Both the position numbers and the translations under genes were made by a program. From Caldilineaceae bacterium (GTDB lineage Bacteria > Chloroflexota > Anaerolineae > Caldilineales > Caldilineaceae), in the NCBI GenBank assembly GCA_026645575.1, contig JAPKMW010000005.1, forward strand, positions 175,373 through 239,372: a stretch of DNA of 64,000 bases, read 5' to 3'. Shown one piece after another: positions 53,017-61,713 of this stretch; positions within the stretch are counted from its first letter, which is position 1, and each line of letters opens with the position of its first letter. Below the pieces are notes generated by a model. That model had not been told where the DNA came from, made no database searches, and saw only the letters and a list, made by a program, of their open reading frames with translations.

Positions 53017-53616
53017 CTACCGTTTCCGCCCGATAACCTCGAAATAGTGCCAATGTTTTGGCCCGCTGACCGCTTGCCCATCTTCATCAATTTCGGTAAA
53101 GGATTCAATCTCAAATGGACGTAACAGTTCCTGTGTTTGGCTGATCGTCAAAAAGGTCATATCCGGTGCATCGGCCCACCCATCGCGATCACCAAAGATC
53201 TGACCAGCAAAACGACCACCGGGGCGCACCGCGTTGACCAGCTTGGCCCAAAAATTCGCAAAGTGATCGGGGTGACAAAAAGGCAGACTAAAACCGGCGT
53301 AGATCAAATCGGCGGGCGGCAATGTCACCGCCTCAAAGGCGACGGTTTGGGTTTGCAACCGGCCCACCACTTCCGGCGGCGTTTGCGCCTGGAGCCGGGC
53401 GATGGCTTCCGGTTGTTGGTCCAGCGCCAGTACCTGCCAGCCTTGTTGAAGGAGCGCAAGGGTATCGGCGCCTTCGCCACAGCCCAGATCAATCGCTTGC
53501 AAACCGGCGGCACCCGCAAAGCGCGCCATTGCCGCCAACAGGAGAGGTCGCGGCGGGCGCCCGGTGCGTGCCTTATAGTAGTTGGTCCAACCGTTATTTT
53601 CTGCTGGTTGCGTCAT
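53017..53616 (-). CDS. Class I SAM-dependent methyltransferase
   Basis: A 199-residue methyltransferase. The SAM motif is AIDLGCGEGADTLALLQ, then VLALDQQPEAIARLQAQ, ADLIYAGFSLPFCHP and VRPGGRFAGQIFGDRDGW. The short form fits TehB or UbiE-like enzymes that modify a small molecule or tellurite. It sits in front of the ABC exporter gene with 19 bases between, so the product may be exported or the two may form a resistance unit. The substrate is unknown. Confidence 0.87.
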   Translation of the reverse strand: MTQPAENNGWTNYYKARTGRPPRPLLLAAMARFAGAAGLQAIDLGCGEGADTLALLQQGWQVLALDQQPEAIARLQAQTPPEVVGRLQTQTVAFEAVTLPPADLIYAGFSLPFCHPDHFANFWAKLVNAVRPGGRFAGQIFGDRDGWADAPDMTFLTISQTQELLRPFEIESFTEIDEDGQAVSGPKHWHYFEVIGRKR

Positions 53617-53736
53617 TCGGCTATACTCCTCCGGTGATTGGTGTCATTGACACAGAGAAAATGGGTGTGCGCCGGCGGATAGAGGGGCCAGCTTGTTTAC
53701 TCGCTCAGATGAAAATGTCTATTGAGGCTTCCTCGG

Positions 53737-54387
53737 TTATTCAGGCTTGTTGTTGGGTAAAAGCTGAACCCGCACCCGCATTGCCACCAGCGCCGCCGCC
53801 GAGCGATTTTCGACGCCCAACTTGCGGTAAATATTTTGCAGGTGCTTTTTCAACGTTCCTTCGGCCATGCGTAAGTGGCAAGCCAACGCGCCATTGGTCA
53901 AACGGGTCGCCGCTTCATCGCCAAGCAGGAGGAATAACTCCCACTCCCGCCGCGTCAATGTTGACCACGGTTCTGCTGTCGACCCCGGTGTCGTTGACAC
54001 GGGTTGCACCGGTATTGGTTTTTCGTTTTGTGTTGCTTGTTCATGCTGTTGCTCCTTTTGACCGCTGTTGACCACCTGGGCATGGTGCAAAATATAGCCA
54101 AACCCCCGCCGCGTCTCCAGGTAGGTCGGCTGTTGCGGGTCATCGGCCAGCTTTTTGCGCAGGCGAAAGATCACCAGATCAACGGCGGTCGGCGTCAAGG
54201 TGGAGAGCGCCGCGTCGTTGCCGCCGGCGGTCGCCCACATGGCCGCCAGCAACGTCTGCTTGGCGACAACTTCCCCGGCATGGCTGGCTAGACAAAAGAG
54301 GACGCGATATTCCTGCGGCGTGACCGACAATTCACGCCCCTCCCAGTAGACACAACGACGGCTCTGATCAATTCTGATCTCCGGCAC
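53737..54387 (-). CDS. Regulator with two DNA-binding domains (OmpR-type winged helix and LuxR-type HTH)
   Basis: A 216-residue protein without receiver. Residues 1-100 are a winged helix of the OmpR C-terminal type (WEGRELSVTPQEYRVLFCLASHAGEVVAKQTLLAAMW, then LVIFRLRKKLADDPQQPTYLETRRGFGYIL). After a Gln/Pro-rich linker, residues about 145-210 are a LuxR-type helix-turn-helix (LTRREWELFLLLGDEAATRLTNGALACHLRMAEGTLKKHLQNIYRKLG). The start GTG 54387 has AGGAG seven bases upstream. It lies beside the double Arr gene and is its likely regulator. Confidence 0.82.
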   Translation of the reverse strand: MPEIRIDQSRRCVYWEGRELSVTPQEYRVLFCLASHAGEVVAKQTLLAAMWATAGGNDAALSTLTPTAVDLVIFRLRKKLADDPQQPTYLETRRGFGYILHHAQVVNSGQKEQQHEQATQNEKPIPVQPVSTTPGSTAEPWSTLTRREWELFLLLGDEAATRLTNGALACHLRMAEGTLKKHLQNIYRKLGVENRSAAALVAMRVRVQLLPNNKPE

Positions 54388-54470
54388 AGATGCTCTCCTG
54401 AAGATGTAGCAGACAGGCGGACAGGAAGATGGGAAGCCAGAAGTCAATGTGCGCTGGCTGTGGCCTTCGG

Positions 54471-55208
54471 TTAGTCGTCAAGTGGCTCAACGCCAAGTCG
54501 CTCCAGTTGCGCAAGGCCGTCCTTCATGGCTTTGAGCGTTTCCGGAGCGTGTCCTTGCCAATCGGTGATCTCGCCCGTAACCCGTAGCGGCGCCTGGGAG
54601 CGGTATGCCTTTGTGGGATTCCCGCGAAACCTTGTATTGGTCAGATTGGGGTCATCTTCAATCGGCCCAGTCGGTTCCACAAGGTAGATTCTGCCGGGGC
54701 CGTCGCCAACGGCCAGTTCCGCGCCCCAGGTGGCTGCATCCAACGTGCGGGTCAGATAGACATAGGTGGTTGTCCGCTCCTTCTTGCCAAAGTTAGGGAT
54801 ATGGCCGGGCTTGATCAGATCACCTGGCTTGAGGTCAGCCCGTGTGCCATGATAAAGCGGCCACGCTGTAACCTCACTCACGACCCGCAACGGGGTACGG
54901 GAGCGCAAGGCCATCGACGGATGCCCTGGCTGCTGATAATCCTGCGCGGCGGAGGCATCTTCAATCTGGCCCATCGGCTCCACAATATAGACTCTGCCAG
55001 GACCATCGCCAACCGCGATTTCTGCTGACCAGATGGCCGCATCTAAATTGGGGGTCAGATAGACATAGGTTGCCATACGCTCCTGCTCACCAACGTCCTG
55101 AGGATTGCTAGGTTCGATCAACTCGCCTGGCTTCCGCTCGACCCGTGTGCCGTGGTAGAACTGCTTCGTTCGCAGGTCGTTTGTGGCGTCAAGAATGCCT
55201 TTATTCAT
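54471..55208 (-). CDS. arr: Tandem rifampin ADP-ribosyltransferase (two Arr domains)
   Basis: Arr enzymes inactivate rifamycins by transferring ADP-ribose from NAD to hydroxyl 23. This 245-residue protein carries two Arr domains, about 65% identical over their first 68 residues. Copy 1 (residues 16-114) has His19, Tyr50 and Asp84; copy 2 (118-245) has His120, Tyr151 and Asp185, so both keep the H-Y-D triad with the same spacing. Only copy 2 has the full C-terminus (GNPTKAYRSQAPLRVTGEITDWQGHAPETLKAMKDGL). ATG 55208 has GGAGG eight bases upstream. Known Arr proteins have one domain of about 140 residues. Confidence 0.88.
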   Translation of the reverse strand: MNKGILDATNDLRTKQFYHGTRVERKPGELIEPSNPQDVGEQERMATYVYLTPNLDAAIWSAEIAVGDGPGRVYIVEPMGQIEDASAAQDYQQPGHPSMALRSRTPLRVVSEVTAWPLYHGTRADLKPGDLIKPGHIPNFGKKERTTTYVYLTRTLDAATWGAELAVGDGPGRIYLVEPTGPIEDDPNLTNTRFRGNPTKAYRSQAPLRVTGEITDWQGHAPETLKAMKDGLAQLERLGVEPLDD

Positions 55209-55405
55209 GTGTGTCTCCTCCCATGCTGCGATAAGCACCTGACTGCTGATTTACTTGTGCTTGTATCGACAAACCGTACCAATGCTGCGAGTCCCAAACG
55301 CGGCTGGCGTGGACAGCATTATAGTGGTAGATTGGCAAGAGATCAATCCCCTGGTTGGGGTAAAAAAGGAGTAGGAATTGAAACAAAGTTGAAAAAGTTC
55401 TGCTA

Positions 55406-55740
55406 TAGACTTTAGCAAGGAGACGCGGTATAATGATAAAAGAAGCAGATCGCTTCAAAATCCTCTCCGCGCACATGTTTCCACCCTTTATAAGGCTGCG
55501 AGTCCCAATGAGAAGCCTGTCGACCGGGGTGTGTTTCTTTCAGAAATTTTTATCGTTACCTGCTTGGTCCCCACGATTGGTTTACCGGAAGTTGCTGAGC
55601 GCGCCGCGCAACAACATAGAGCGTAAGCGCAATCAGCCTCCCTCCACTAGGGATTGGATGGAAGCCCGCCCGCCGCCGGGTAGCGGCCCACTAGGGATTG
55701 GGTCTACCCGTTACGCCTATGTTGCTGCCGTGCAACGCTA
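55406..55740 (+). ncRNA. Possible untranslated RNA with a promoter and imperfect inverted repeat
   Basis: TAGACT (55406-55411) and TATAAT (55429-55434), 17 bases apart, form a promoter with no credible gene behind it. The following stretch contains a 14-bp direct repeat CCACTAGGGATTGG (55644-55657 and 55688-55701). An imperfect inverted repeat pairs the GCAACAACATAGAGCG region (55608-55629) with 55709-55728. Open frames here look unlike proteins. Apart from this, the 690-base gap 55209-55897 shows nothing else recognisable. Confidence 0.3.
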
Positions 55741-55897
55741 AAAATTTGAACGATTCGGTTTTTGCTTCGATTGAATTTGGTCAAAAAGGCCGTAAAGTGC
55801 CTGACACCAGTAAAGCACAAAACGGGCAGCGGATCAACCGGCGGGGCTGACATCCTTATGTCAAAAGCGTGACAGGATTCTACCAATTCTGACAAAC

Positions 55898-57691
55898 TTA
55901 TTCCTGACTTGTCCACAACTGTTGGAACGTAGGACTGCGCGCCAACAATTCAGCAGCGGTTCCCTGCGCAACAAGCTTGCCATGATCAAGCAGGTAAATT
56001 TGATGCGCCTGTTGTAACACAGAGCGACGGTGTGAAACAAGCAAGCAGGTCGGACGCTCCGCTTGCGTCAAAAGCTGTTCCCAGAGTCGTCGTTCCGTTT
56101 CCCCATCTAATGCACTGGAAAGATCATCAAAGACCAATAATTCAGGTTCGCGTACAAACATGCGGGCGGCGGCTGCGCGTTGCACCTGTCCACCGGAAAG
56201 GCGCATCCCCCGTGGGCCGATCAGGGTGTCCAACCCCTGGTGCATGGTGGCGATGTCCGGCGTCAAAACAGCGCGTTGGATGGCGTGATCCAATTGCGCC
56301 GGGGTAGCACTCTGGCCTAGCAAGATGTTGTCGCGCAGGCTTTCGGAAAAGAGACGGGGCGTCTGTGGCGTATAGGCGATACGTGGCGGAACGAAAAACG
56401 TCTCCGGTTCTGTAACCAGCTTGCCGTTCCAGTAAATTTCGCCGGCCTCTTTGGGTAGTAACCCCAGCAAGACGCGTAGCAATGTCGTCTTGCCGGCGCC
56501 AATGCGCCCGGTGATCACAGTGAACGATCCCCGCTCGATACGCAAATCAAACGGCTGCAATTGAAAGGGTTGTTGTTCTTCGGTGGCGTCGTCGGGTGTC
56601 GGATAACGGTAACGCAAGCCGCGCGCCTCCAGTACAGCCAGGCGATCTGATTCAGTTTTGACTACTGCCGATAATGGCGGTAGATCGCCGGTTAAGTAGA
56701 TTGGCGCCGGCTCCGTCAACTGGGTGGGGGGCGCCCCTTGCATCAACGCTTGCAGCCGCTGTATCGACACGCCGGTCTGTTTATAAAGCGCCAGCAACGC
56801 GCCGATGTTACGGAACCACTCGGTGATCGGCCAGATATAGGCGACAAAGAGGGCAAAATCGCCGACAGTGAAGTCACCCCGTTGCATGGCGCGGGCGGCA
56901 AAGATCAGGATCAACGCCGTGCCAATCACTACCGTATTGCCGGACAAGGCATTGATCAACCGACTCAGCAACTCATCGCGCACAATGGTCTGGCGCCGCG
57001 TTTCGTTGAGCCGATGAAAGTGGGCCAGGATGCGCTCTTCGGCATTGTTGACCTGGATCGCCTGTACCGCGCCCATGATTTCACCAATGGCGCCGGCCAC
57101 TTGCGCGCTGGCTGTGCGGCTGGCTGCCCGATAGCGTTCAATGCGGTCGCTCAGATGGTTAGTAATCAGGACAATCGCAACCAACGGGACAAAAACACCT
57201 AGCGTAATCGGGATGCTCACCTGGAGCATGGCAATCATGGCGATAATCGCCGTGAGGCCAAAGCTAAAGAGATCACTCCATTGCAGGTCGAATTCCCACG
57301 TTTGGTTGACATCCTCGCGCAAACTGTTGATCACGCCGCCAACCGAAAAATCCTCTCCTGGCGGCAAAGGCTGGGCGCCGGGCCGATCGAGCAGCCGGGC
57401 AAAGAGATTGCGAAAGAGCAACGCCTGGGTCGCCAGTCTGTAGTTGTAGAACTGGTTGGCATTAGCGCCGCCCAACCCCACCATCGCCAACAACGTATTG
57501 CCCAGTTGCAGTAATACCACCGTTGTCAAGGCCAGCGCGCCCGGTTCCCCCGCCAGCCGGTCAAAGAAGGCGCGCAGAATCAACCCGGAAAAGGCCAGGG
57601 ACAAGGTGTAGCCGATATACAGGCCGAAACTAGTGGTATAAACGCCGGGGCGAAAGCGCACCAGTCGCCACCAGAAATGGATTGGGTTCAT
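55898..57691 (-). CDS. ABC exporter half-transporter with degenerate Walker B
   Basis: A 597-residue permease-ATPase fusion. Walker A is GRIGAGKTT, the signature LSGGQVQRAAAARMF is canonical, but Walker B reads LLVFDDLSSALD, with Asp replacing the catalytic Glu. It follows the next transporter gene by three bases. The pair therefore fits an asymmetric heterodimeric exporter with one non-hydrolysing site, as in TM287/288 or BmrCD. AAAGG precedes the ATG. Confidence 0.92.
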   Translation of the reverse strand: MNPIHFWWRLVRFRPGVYTTSFGLYIGYTLSLAFSGLILRAFFDRLAGEPGALALTTVVLLQLGNTLLAMVGLGGANANQFYNYRLATQALLFRNLFARLLDRPGAQPLPPGEDFSVGGVINSLREDVNQTWEFDLQWSDLFSFGLTAIIAMIAMLQVSIPITLGVFVPLVAIVLITNHLSDRIERYRAASRTASAQVAGAIGEIMGAVQAIQVNNAEERILAHFHRLNETRRQTIVRDELLSRLINALSGNTVVIGTALILIFAARAMQRGDFTVGDFALFVAYIWPITEWFRNIGALLALYKQTGVSIQRLQALMQGAPPTQLTEPAPIYLTGDLPPLSAVVKTESDRLAVLEARGLRYRYPTPDDATEEQQPFQLQPFDLRIERGSFTVITGRIGAGKTTLLRVLLGLLPKEAGEIYWNGKLVTEPETFFVPPRIAYTPQTPRLFSESLRDNILLGQSATPAQLDHAIQRAVLTPDIATMHQGLDTLIGPRGMRLSGGQVQRAAAARMFVREPELLVFDDLSSALDGETERRLWEQLLTQAERPTCLLVSHRRSVLQQAHQIYLLDHGKLVAQGTAAELLARSPTFQQLWTSQE

Positions 57692-57694
57692 AAG

Positions 57695-59425
57695 TTACCT
57701 TTGTGCCAGCAACCCCGCAAACTGCGAATCCCCCTGCGTCAGCAACGCCGTTCGCTCCCCAAACTCAACCATGCGCCCTTCGGCCAAAATCATAATTTTA
57801 TCGACCCGCTGCACCGTTTCCAGGCGGTGCGCGATGATGATCCCGGTGCGCTTTTCCAGCAAGCGTCCAATCGCTCGATCCAACAGCCGTTCCGTCACCG
57901 GGTCCAGCCGCGACGATGGTTCGTCCAGGATCACCAGCCCCGGATCTTGCAAGCCAATACGCAAAAAGGCGACCAGTTGCGCCTGCCCCGCCGAGAGACT
58001 TTGTCCGCCGGCGCCAACTTGTGTATCCAACCCCGCCGGCAGACTCGCCAGCCATTCCGCCAACCCTAGCTTCTGGGCAATGGCAAGCAAGGTTTCATCG
58101 CTGACGGTCGGGTCGAAAAAGGTGAGGTTGTCCCGAATCGTTGCCTGGAAGAGGTGGACATCCTGTGTCACCATGCCGATATGGCGGCGCAATTCTGCCA
58201 ATGGCAGATCGGACGGAGCGACGCCGGTCGCGCCCAGATGGATGGCCCCGCTGGTTGGTTCAACTAGCCGGAGCAGCAGGCGGGTTACGGTTGTCTTGCC
58301 GCTGCCGGTGCGTCCCAGAAGACCCAGCGTTTCGCCGGCTGCTACGTGAAACGTAATGTCACGCAAGGCAAAATCGCTCTCTTTTTCATATTGCACAGCG
58401 ACTTGGTCAAAGCTGACCGCCAAGGGGCCGGTTGCCAACCGTTGCCGCCCTTCATCCGCAATGGCGCTGGGTGCCTGTAAAATTTCCTGTACGCGCCCCA
58501 CACTGGCGCCGGCGGTTTGCAAATCGCGAATCTCATTGACAATCTGCCAGAGCGGACCACTCAACAAGCCCAGATAGTGGACAAGCAGATAAACTGTGCC
58601 GATGCTGAGGCCGGCCTGCTGTTGGAGCCGGTCACCCAGCACAAAGACCACGCTGTAGGCCAGCCCAAAGACCAGAATGGGGATCATCAGCCCGCCCACG
58701 TCGTACACTCTGGTCTGCAAGGCGGTGCGGTAGATCTGTTGAAAGTGGGCATAGAACCCACGCAGCGCATAAGCCACTGCCCCGTTCGCCCGCAGATCTT
58801 CTGTGCCGTGCAGCCGTTCTTCCAGATAGCCAAAGAGATCAGCCCGCGCCCCCTGCGCCTTTTGCCAGTAGGGCACCGCCACGCGACGCACCCAATTCAC
58901 GACAAGTAAGCCGCTGCCCGCCACCACCGTCACCGCCAGCCCAATCGGCCACGCCGTCCACCAAAGCAGGATCAACACGCCGATCATCAGCAGCAAGTTG
59001 TTAAGCAGATTCAGCCCCAACTGCGAGAAGAAGTTGCCCAACGCCCCGACATCGCCGTCGATCCGTTCGATCAACGCGCCGGGGCTATGCGTTTTGTGAA
59101 AGGTGCGATCCAGCCGCAGCGAGTGGCGCACCAGATCCGCCCGCAACTGGTTGGTCGCCCGCCAAGCCACGTTGGTGCTGAGGTAGGTTGTCGCCAGTCC
59201 CAAAAGCTGTTCCACCAACGCAATCGCCAGGAACAACCCCGCCGCCTGTAGTAGCACCGCCAGCGTACTACCCCGCTCTGCCGCATCCAGAAAGCGCCCA
59301 ATGATCTGCGGGTTGATCAGTTGCGTCGCCAGCGTCGCCAACAGGGCCAGCCAGAGCAGCGTTACTTGCAGGCGGTGCGGTTTGATGTAGGCTAGCAGAA
59401 GTTGCCAGGGCGAGTATGTCTTCAT
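57695..59425 (-). CDS. ABC exporter half-transporter, partner subunit
   Basis: A 576-residue permease-ATPase fusion starting at ATG 59425; earlier starts have no ribosome site. Walker A GRTGSGKTT, Walker B LVILDEPSSRLD with the catalytic Glu, and switch IIAHRLET are normal, but the signature reads LSAGQAQLVA instead of LSGGQ. Facing the partner's altered Walker B, this gives one degenerate and one active ATP site. Several drug exporters use such pairs. Confidence 0.92.
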   Translation of the reverse strand: MKTYSPWQLLLAYIKPHRLQVTLLWLALLATLATQLINPQIIGRFLDAAERGSTLAVLLQAAGLFLAIALVEQLLGLATTYLSTNVAWRATNQLRADLVRHSLRLDRTFHKTHSPGALIERIDGDVGALGNFFSQLGLNLLNNLLLMIGVLILLWWTAWPIGLAVTVVAGSGLLVVNWVRRVAVPYWQKAQGARADLFGYLEERLHGTEDLRANGAVAYALRGFYAHFQQIYRTALQTRVYDVGGLMIPILVFGLAYSVVFVLGDRLQQQAGLSIGTVYLLVHYLGLLSGPLWQIVNEIRDLQTAGASVGRVQEILQAPSAIADEGRQRLATGPLAVSFDQVAVQYEKESDFALRDITFHVAAGETLGLLGRTGSGKTTVTRLLLRLVEPTSGAIHLGATGVAPSDLPLAELRRHIGMVTQDVHLFQATIRDNLTFFDPTVSDETLLAIAQKLGLAEWLASLPAGLDTQVGAGGQSLSAGQAQLVAFLRIGLQDPGLVILDEPSSRLDPVTERLLDRAIGRLLEKRTGIIIAHRLETVQRVDKIMILAEGRMVEFGERTALLTQGDSQFAGLLAQR

Positions 59426-59493
59426 TTTGAACTTGCGCTCGATCCTTATGATACGATTTTGTAGCACTTACTCAACGCTTACTAGTGTAAACA

Positions 59494-59570
59494 GGACAGA
59501 CTTCCGGGAAGGGGGCAAATGTCGGCTTGTCATACAGAACGGTTCCTGCCCCCTTCCCGGAAGTCTGTCC
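59494..59570. repeat. CTTCCGGGAAG-core hairpin, family 2 copy C
   Basis: Perfect 24-base arms (59494-59517, 59547-59570; starts GGACAGACTTCCGGG) around a 29-base loop. It lies between divergent genes, upstream of both, so it is not an ordinary terminator. Confidence 0.85.
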
Positions 59571-59590
59571 GGCTTGTGCCTAAGTTCTAT

Positions 59591-59620
59591 TTTACATAGG
59601 CTCACACTTTGCAGTAGAAT
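59591..59620 (+). promoter_or_regulatory. Promoter of the small antitoxin-like gene
   Basis: TTTACA (59591-59596) and TAGAAT (59615-59620) are 18 bases apart, ending 44 bases before the ATG at 59665. Confidence 0.5.
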
Positions 59621-59664
59621 GAGTGCCAATGAAAGCTGGCTGTACAATAAAGGAGTACAGGGAC

Positions 59665-59877
59665 ATGCAATATACAACCGTGATCTTACAATTACAGATC
59701 CAAGTTATACCGCAGACCGACGATGACGATAGTGACGTAAATCAACCGGCCAAATCAGCCACAGGAGCCGCCAATACACTTTTGCCTTGGATGGGCATTT
59801 TCAAGGATGATCCACAATGGGGGCAGATTTTTGACGAAATTGAACAACGACGCAATGAACATCTGATTGGCGGTTGA
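59665..59877 (+). CDS. Small antitoxin-like protein without an adjacent toxin
   Basis: A 70-residue acidic protein (MQYTTVILQLQIQVIPQTDD, then a linker and GIFKDDPQWGQIFDEIEQRRNEHL). The C-terminal segment resembles the tail of VapB-like antitoxins of PIN-domain systems in Cyanobacteria and Chloroflexota, where a similar FKDDPLFDE text is common. AGGAG lies nine bases before the ATG. No toxin gene follows; the next gene is convergent. It may be an orphan antitoxin or a regulator. Confidence 0.65.
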   Translation: MQYTTVILQLQIQVIPQTDDDDSDVNQPAKSATGAANTLLPWMGIFKDDPQWGQIFDEIEQRRNEHLIGG

Positions 59878-59886
59878 TCTGTGTAT

Positions 59887-61536
59887 TTATGAATATTCCC
59901 GCAACAACTTCGCCACCGCCGTCCGCTCCTTTTCATCTGCCATATATTTTCCTTCTGCCCATTCCAGCGGCGTCAGCCGGCGCGCACTATCACGCCGCGT
60001 GACATCGGCTCCGTAGGCTAACAATAGTTGCGGTACATCCACCCGGATCTCATCTTCATCGCCGGCGCTGTACATCACAGCCAGATGGAGCGGCGTCATC
60101 TTGTGGACACTGGCGGTTGTCACATTGGGATTTGCCCCCCGTTCCAGCAAGAGTTGGGCAATTGCCGCTTGTCGATAGAGGGCGGCGACATGGAGCGGTG
60201 TCAAGTCAGACAACAAAACATGGGTCGCCCCGGTGCGCGCTTCCAGCAGGGGCGGAGCAGCCGCCAGGTATTGTTTCACCTCTGCCACATCACCCAAGGC
60301 ACAGGCCAGATGAATATCGATGGGCGTACCGGTGTAGTTGAGGAGAAAGCGGAAAAAGTCTGGCCGTTCGGGGCGGCTGGCTGCCCAACGCATGGGTGTA
60401 TCCGCCCCATACTCCTTGCACCAGGTGTTTTCCAAGGGAAAGAAGGGATCGGCGCCGGAGTCCAAGAGCAGTTGGGCCATGCTAATATCCATAACGTAAC
60501 AGAGCGGGGTCGCGTTTTGTACGCCAATCGCATTGGCTTGTGTTGGATCTGCCGCCAACAAGGCCCGCACCTGCTCCGGTTCGTTGCGCCAGAAGTAGAC
60601 GCCAATGTCCGGTTTGGCCCCGCGCGCAACCAGAAACGCAAACCAATCATCCCCCTCTGCCGCGCTGATCACTCCGGCCAGCGCCATGTTGGCGGCAAAG
60701 TGGAGAACGGTAAAGTTGGCGACCTGCCGCTCATGGATATTGGCGCCGTAGGCCAGTAACAGATCGACCATTGCTTTGCGCCGGTGGATCACCGCCAGGT
60801 GGATCGCCGCCACTTCGCCATGCCAGAAATCACTCCACTCCAATCCCCTGGCGTGGGCCAAGCGGGGGTCGGCGGACAGGAGCGCCTGGGCAGTGTCAAC
60901 ATCATCCTCGATAATGGCCTTGAAGAGTCGCATGACTCTGGTGGTGACCGCTTGCTCCGTGAGATTCTCTTGCACCAGGTTGCGCAACCGGTTACTGGTG
61001 ACCTGTTCGGCGGCTAGGCGCTCTTTCAAGCGCAGCCGGGCATAATGGAGCCGCGTCTTCACCGTCGCTACGGGAATTTCTAGAAAGGCGCTGATCGCCT
61101 GCTGTGAGTATTCACCAATATAGAACATCGCGATCACGGTCCGTTGCGCTGCCGGCAGGCCATCGATAGCTGCCAGCACCTCCTGTTCTTCCTCCTGCGC
61201 TTCCAGGGTTGCTGCCGGCGAGGCGCGGTTGATGATTAACACATCGGCGTCTTCCAACGCAACAAAGCGCGGTTGCCGTTGGCGTTGGTGGCGGTTGATC
61301 TGCCCCTGCACCACCCGCCGGAACCAGCCGGGAAAGGCCGCCGGCTCGCGCAGTTGATGCAAGGTGCGATAGGCATAGAGAAACGCCTCCTGCGCCACAT
61401 CCTCGGCCAGGCTGCGATCCCCTAACTTGGCATAACTATAGGCCACCGCCATCTTTTGAAAGCGTTGGATCAGATGGTTGTAGGCCGTGCGATCCCCCTT
61501 TTGGGCGCGTTCGACCAACAGACGTAGTTCGTTCAT
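59887..61536 (-). CDS. ECF-type sigma-70 factor fused to ankyrin repeats
   Basis: A 549-residue protein. Residues about 1-85 are sigma region 2 (LVERAQKGDRTAYNHLIQRF, RSLAEDVAQEAFLYAYRTLHQL, AFPGWFRRVVQGQINRHQR), and residues 120-175 region 4 (IDGLPAAQRTVIAMFYIGEYSQQAISAFLEIPVATVKTRLHYARLRL). From about residue 203 to the end there are six to eight ankyrin units (AIHLAVIHRRKAMVDLLLAYGANIH, TPLHVAALYRQAAIAQLLLERGANPN). No anti-sigma gene is adjacent, so the ankyrin tail may itself regulate. The start 61536 has a weak ribosome site. Confidence 0.9.
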   Translation of the reverse strand: MNELRLLVERAQKGDRTAYNHLIQRFQKMAVAYSYAKLGDRSLAEDVAQEAFLYAYRTLHQLREPAAFPGWFRRVVQGQINRHQRQRQPRFVALEDADVLIINRASPAATLEAQEEEQEVLAAIDGLPAAQRTVIAMFYIGEYSQQAISAFLEIPVATVKTRLHYARLRLKERLAAEQVTSNRLRNLVQENLTEQAVTTRVMRLFKAIIEDDVDTAQALLSADPRLAHARGLEWSDFWHGEVAAIHLAVIHRRKAMVDLLLAYGANIHERQVANFTVLHFAANMALAGVISAAEGDDWFAFLVARGAKPDIGVYFWRNEPEQVRALLAADPTQANAIGVQNATPLCYVMDISMAQLLLDSGADPFFPLENTWCKEYGADTPMRWAASRPERPDFFRFLLNYTGTPIDIHLACALGDVAEVKQYLAAAPPLLEARTGATHVLLSDLTPLHVAALYRQAAIAQLLLERGANPNVTTASVHKMTPLHLAVMYSAGDEDEIRVDVPQLLLAYGADVTRRDSARRLTPLEWAEGKYMADEKERTAVAKLLREYS

Positions 61537-61713
61537 AACCCATGACTTTCTGCTTGTTGTTGATGCTCTACAACAAAGTACCACTGATCGAGGTCAAGGT
61601 TCAAACGAATTTAAACGCTTGCCAATATCAGTGTCCGTTCCAGTTCGGGTAATGAAAGCAAAAGCGCCCTTGGCTACAATCAGGAAAAGGTTGCCAGCGT
61701 GAAGGGGCGTTCA

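Noticed and set aside
55374..55384. GGAATTGAAAC, reminiscent of the end of some CRISPR repeats
   Set aside because: It occurs only once, with no spacer array and no cas genes nearby.
55433..55741. Open frame of 102 codons in the spacer after the double Arr
   Set aside because: The amino-acid text is rich in Arg/Pro/Ser with no domain, and the promoter would start transcription near the start codon; a non-coding role is as likely.
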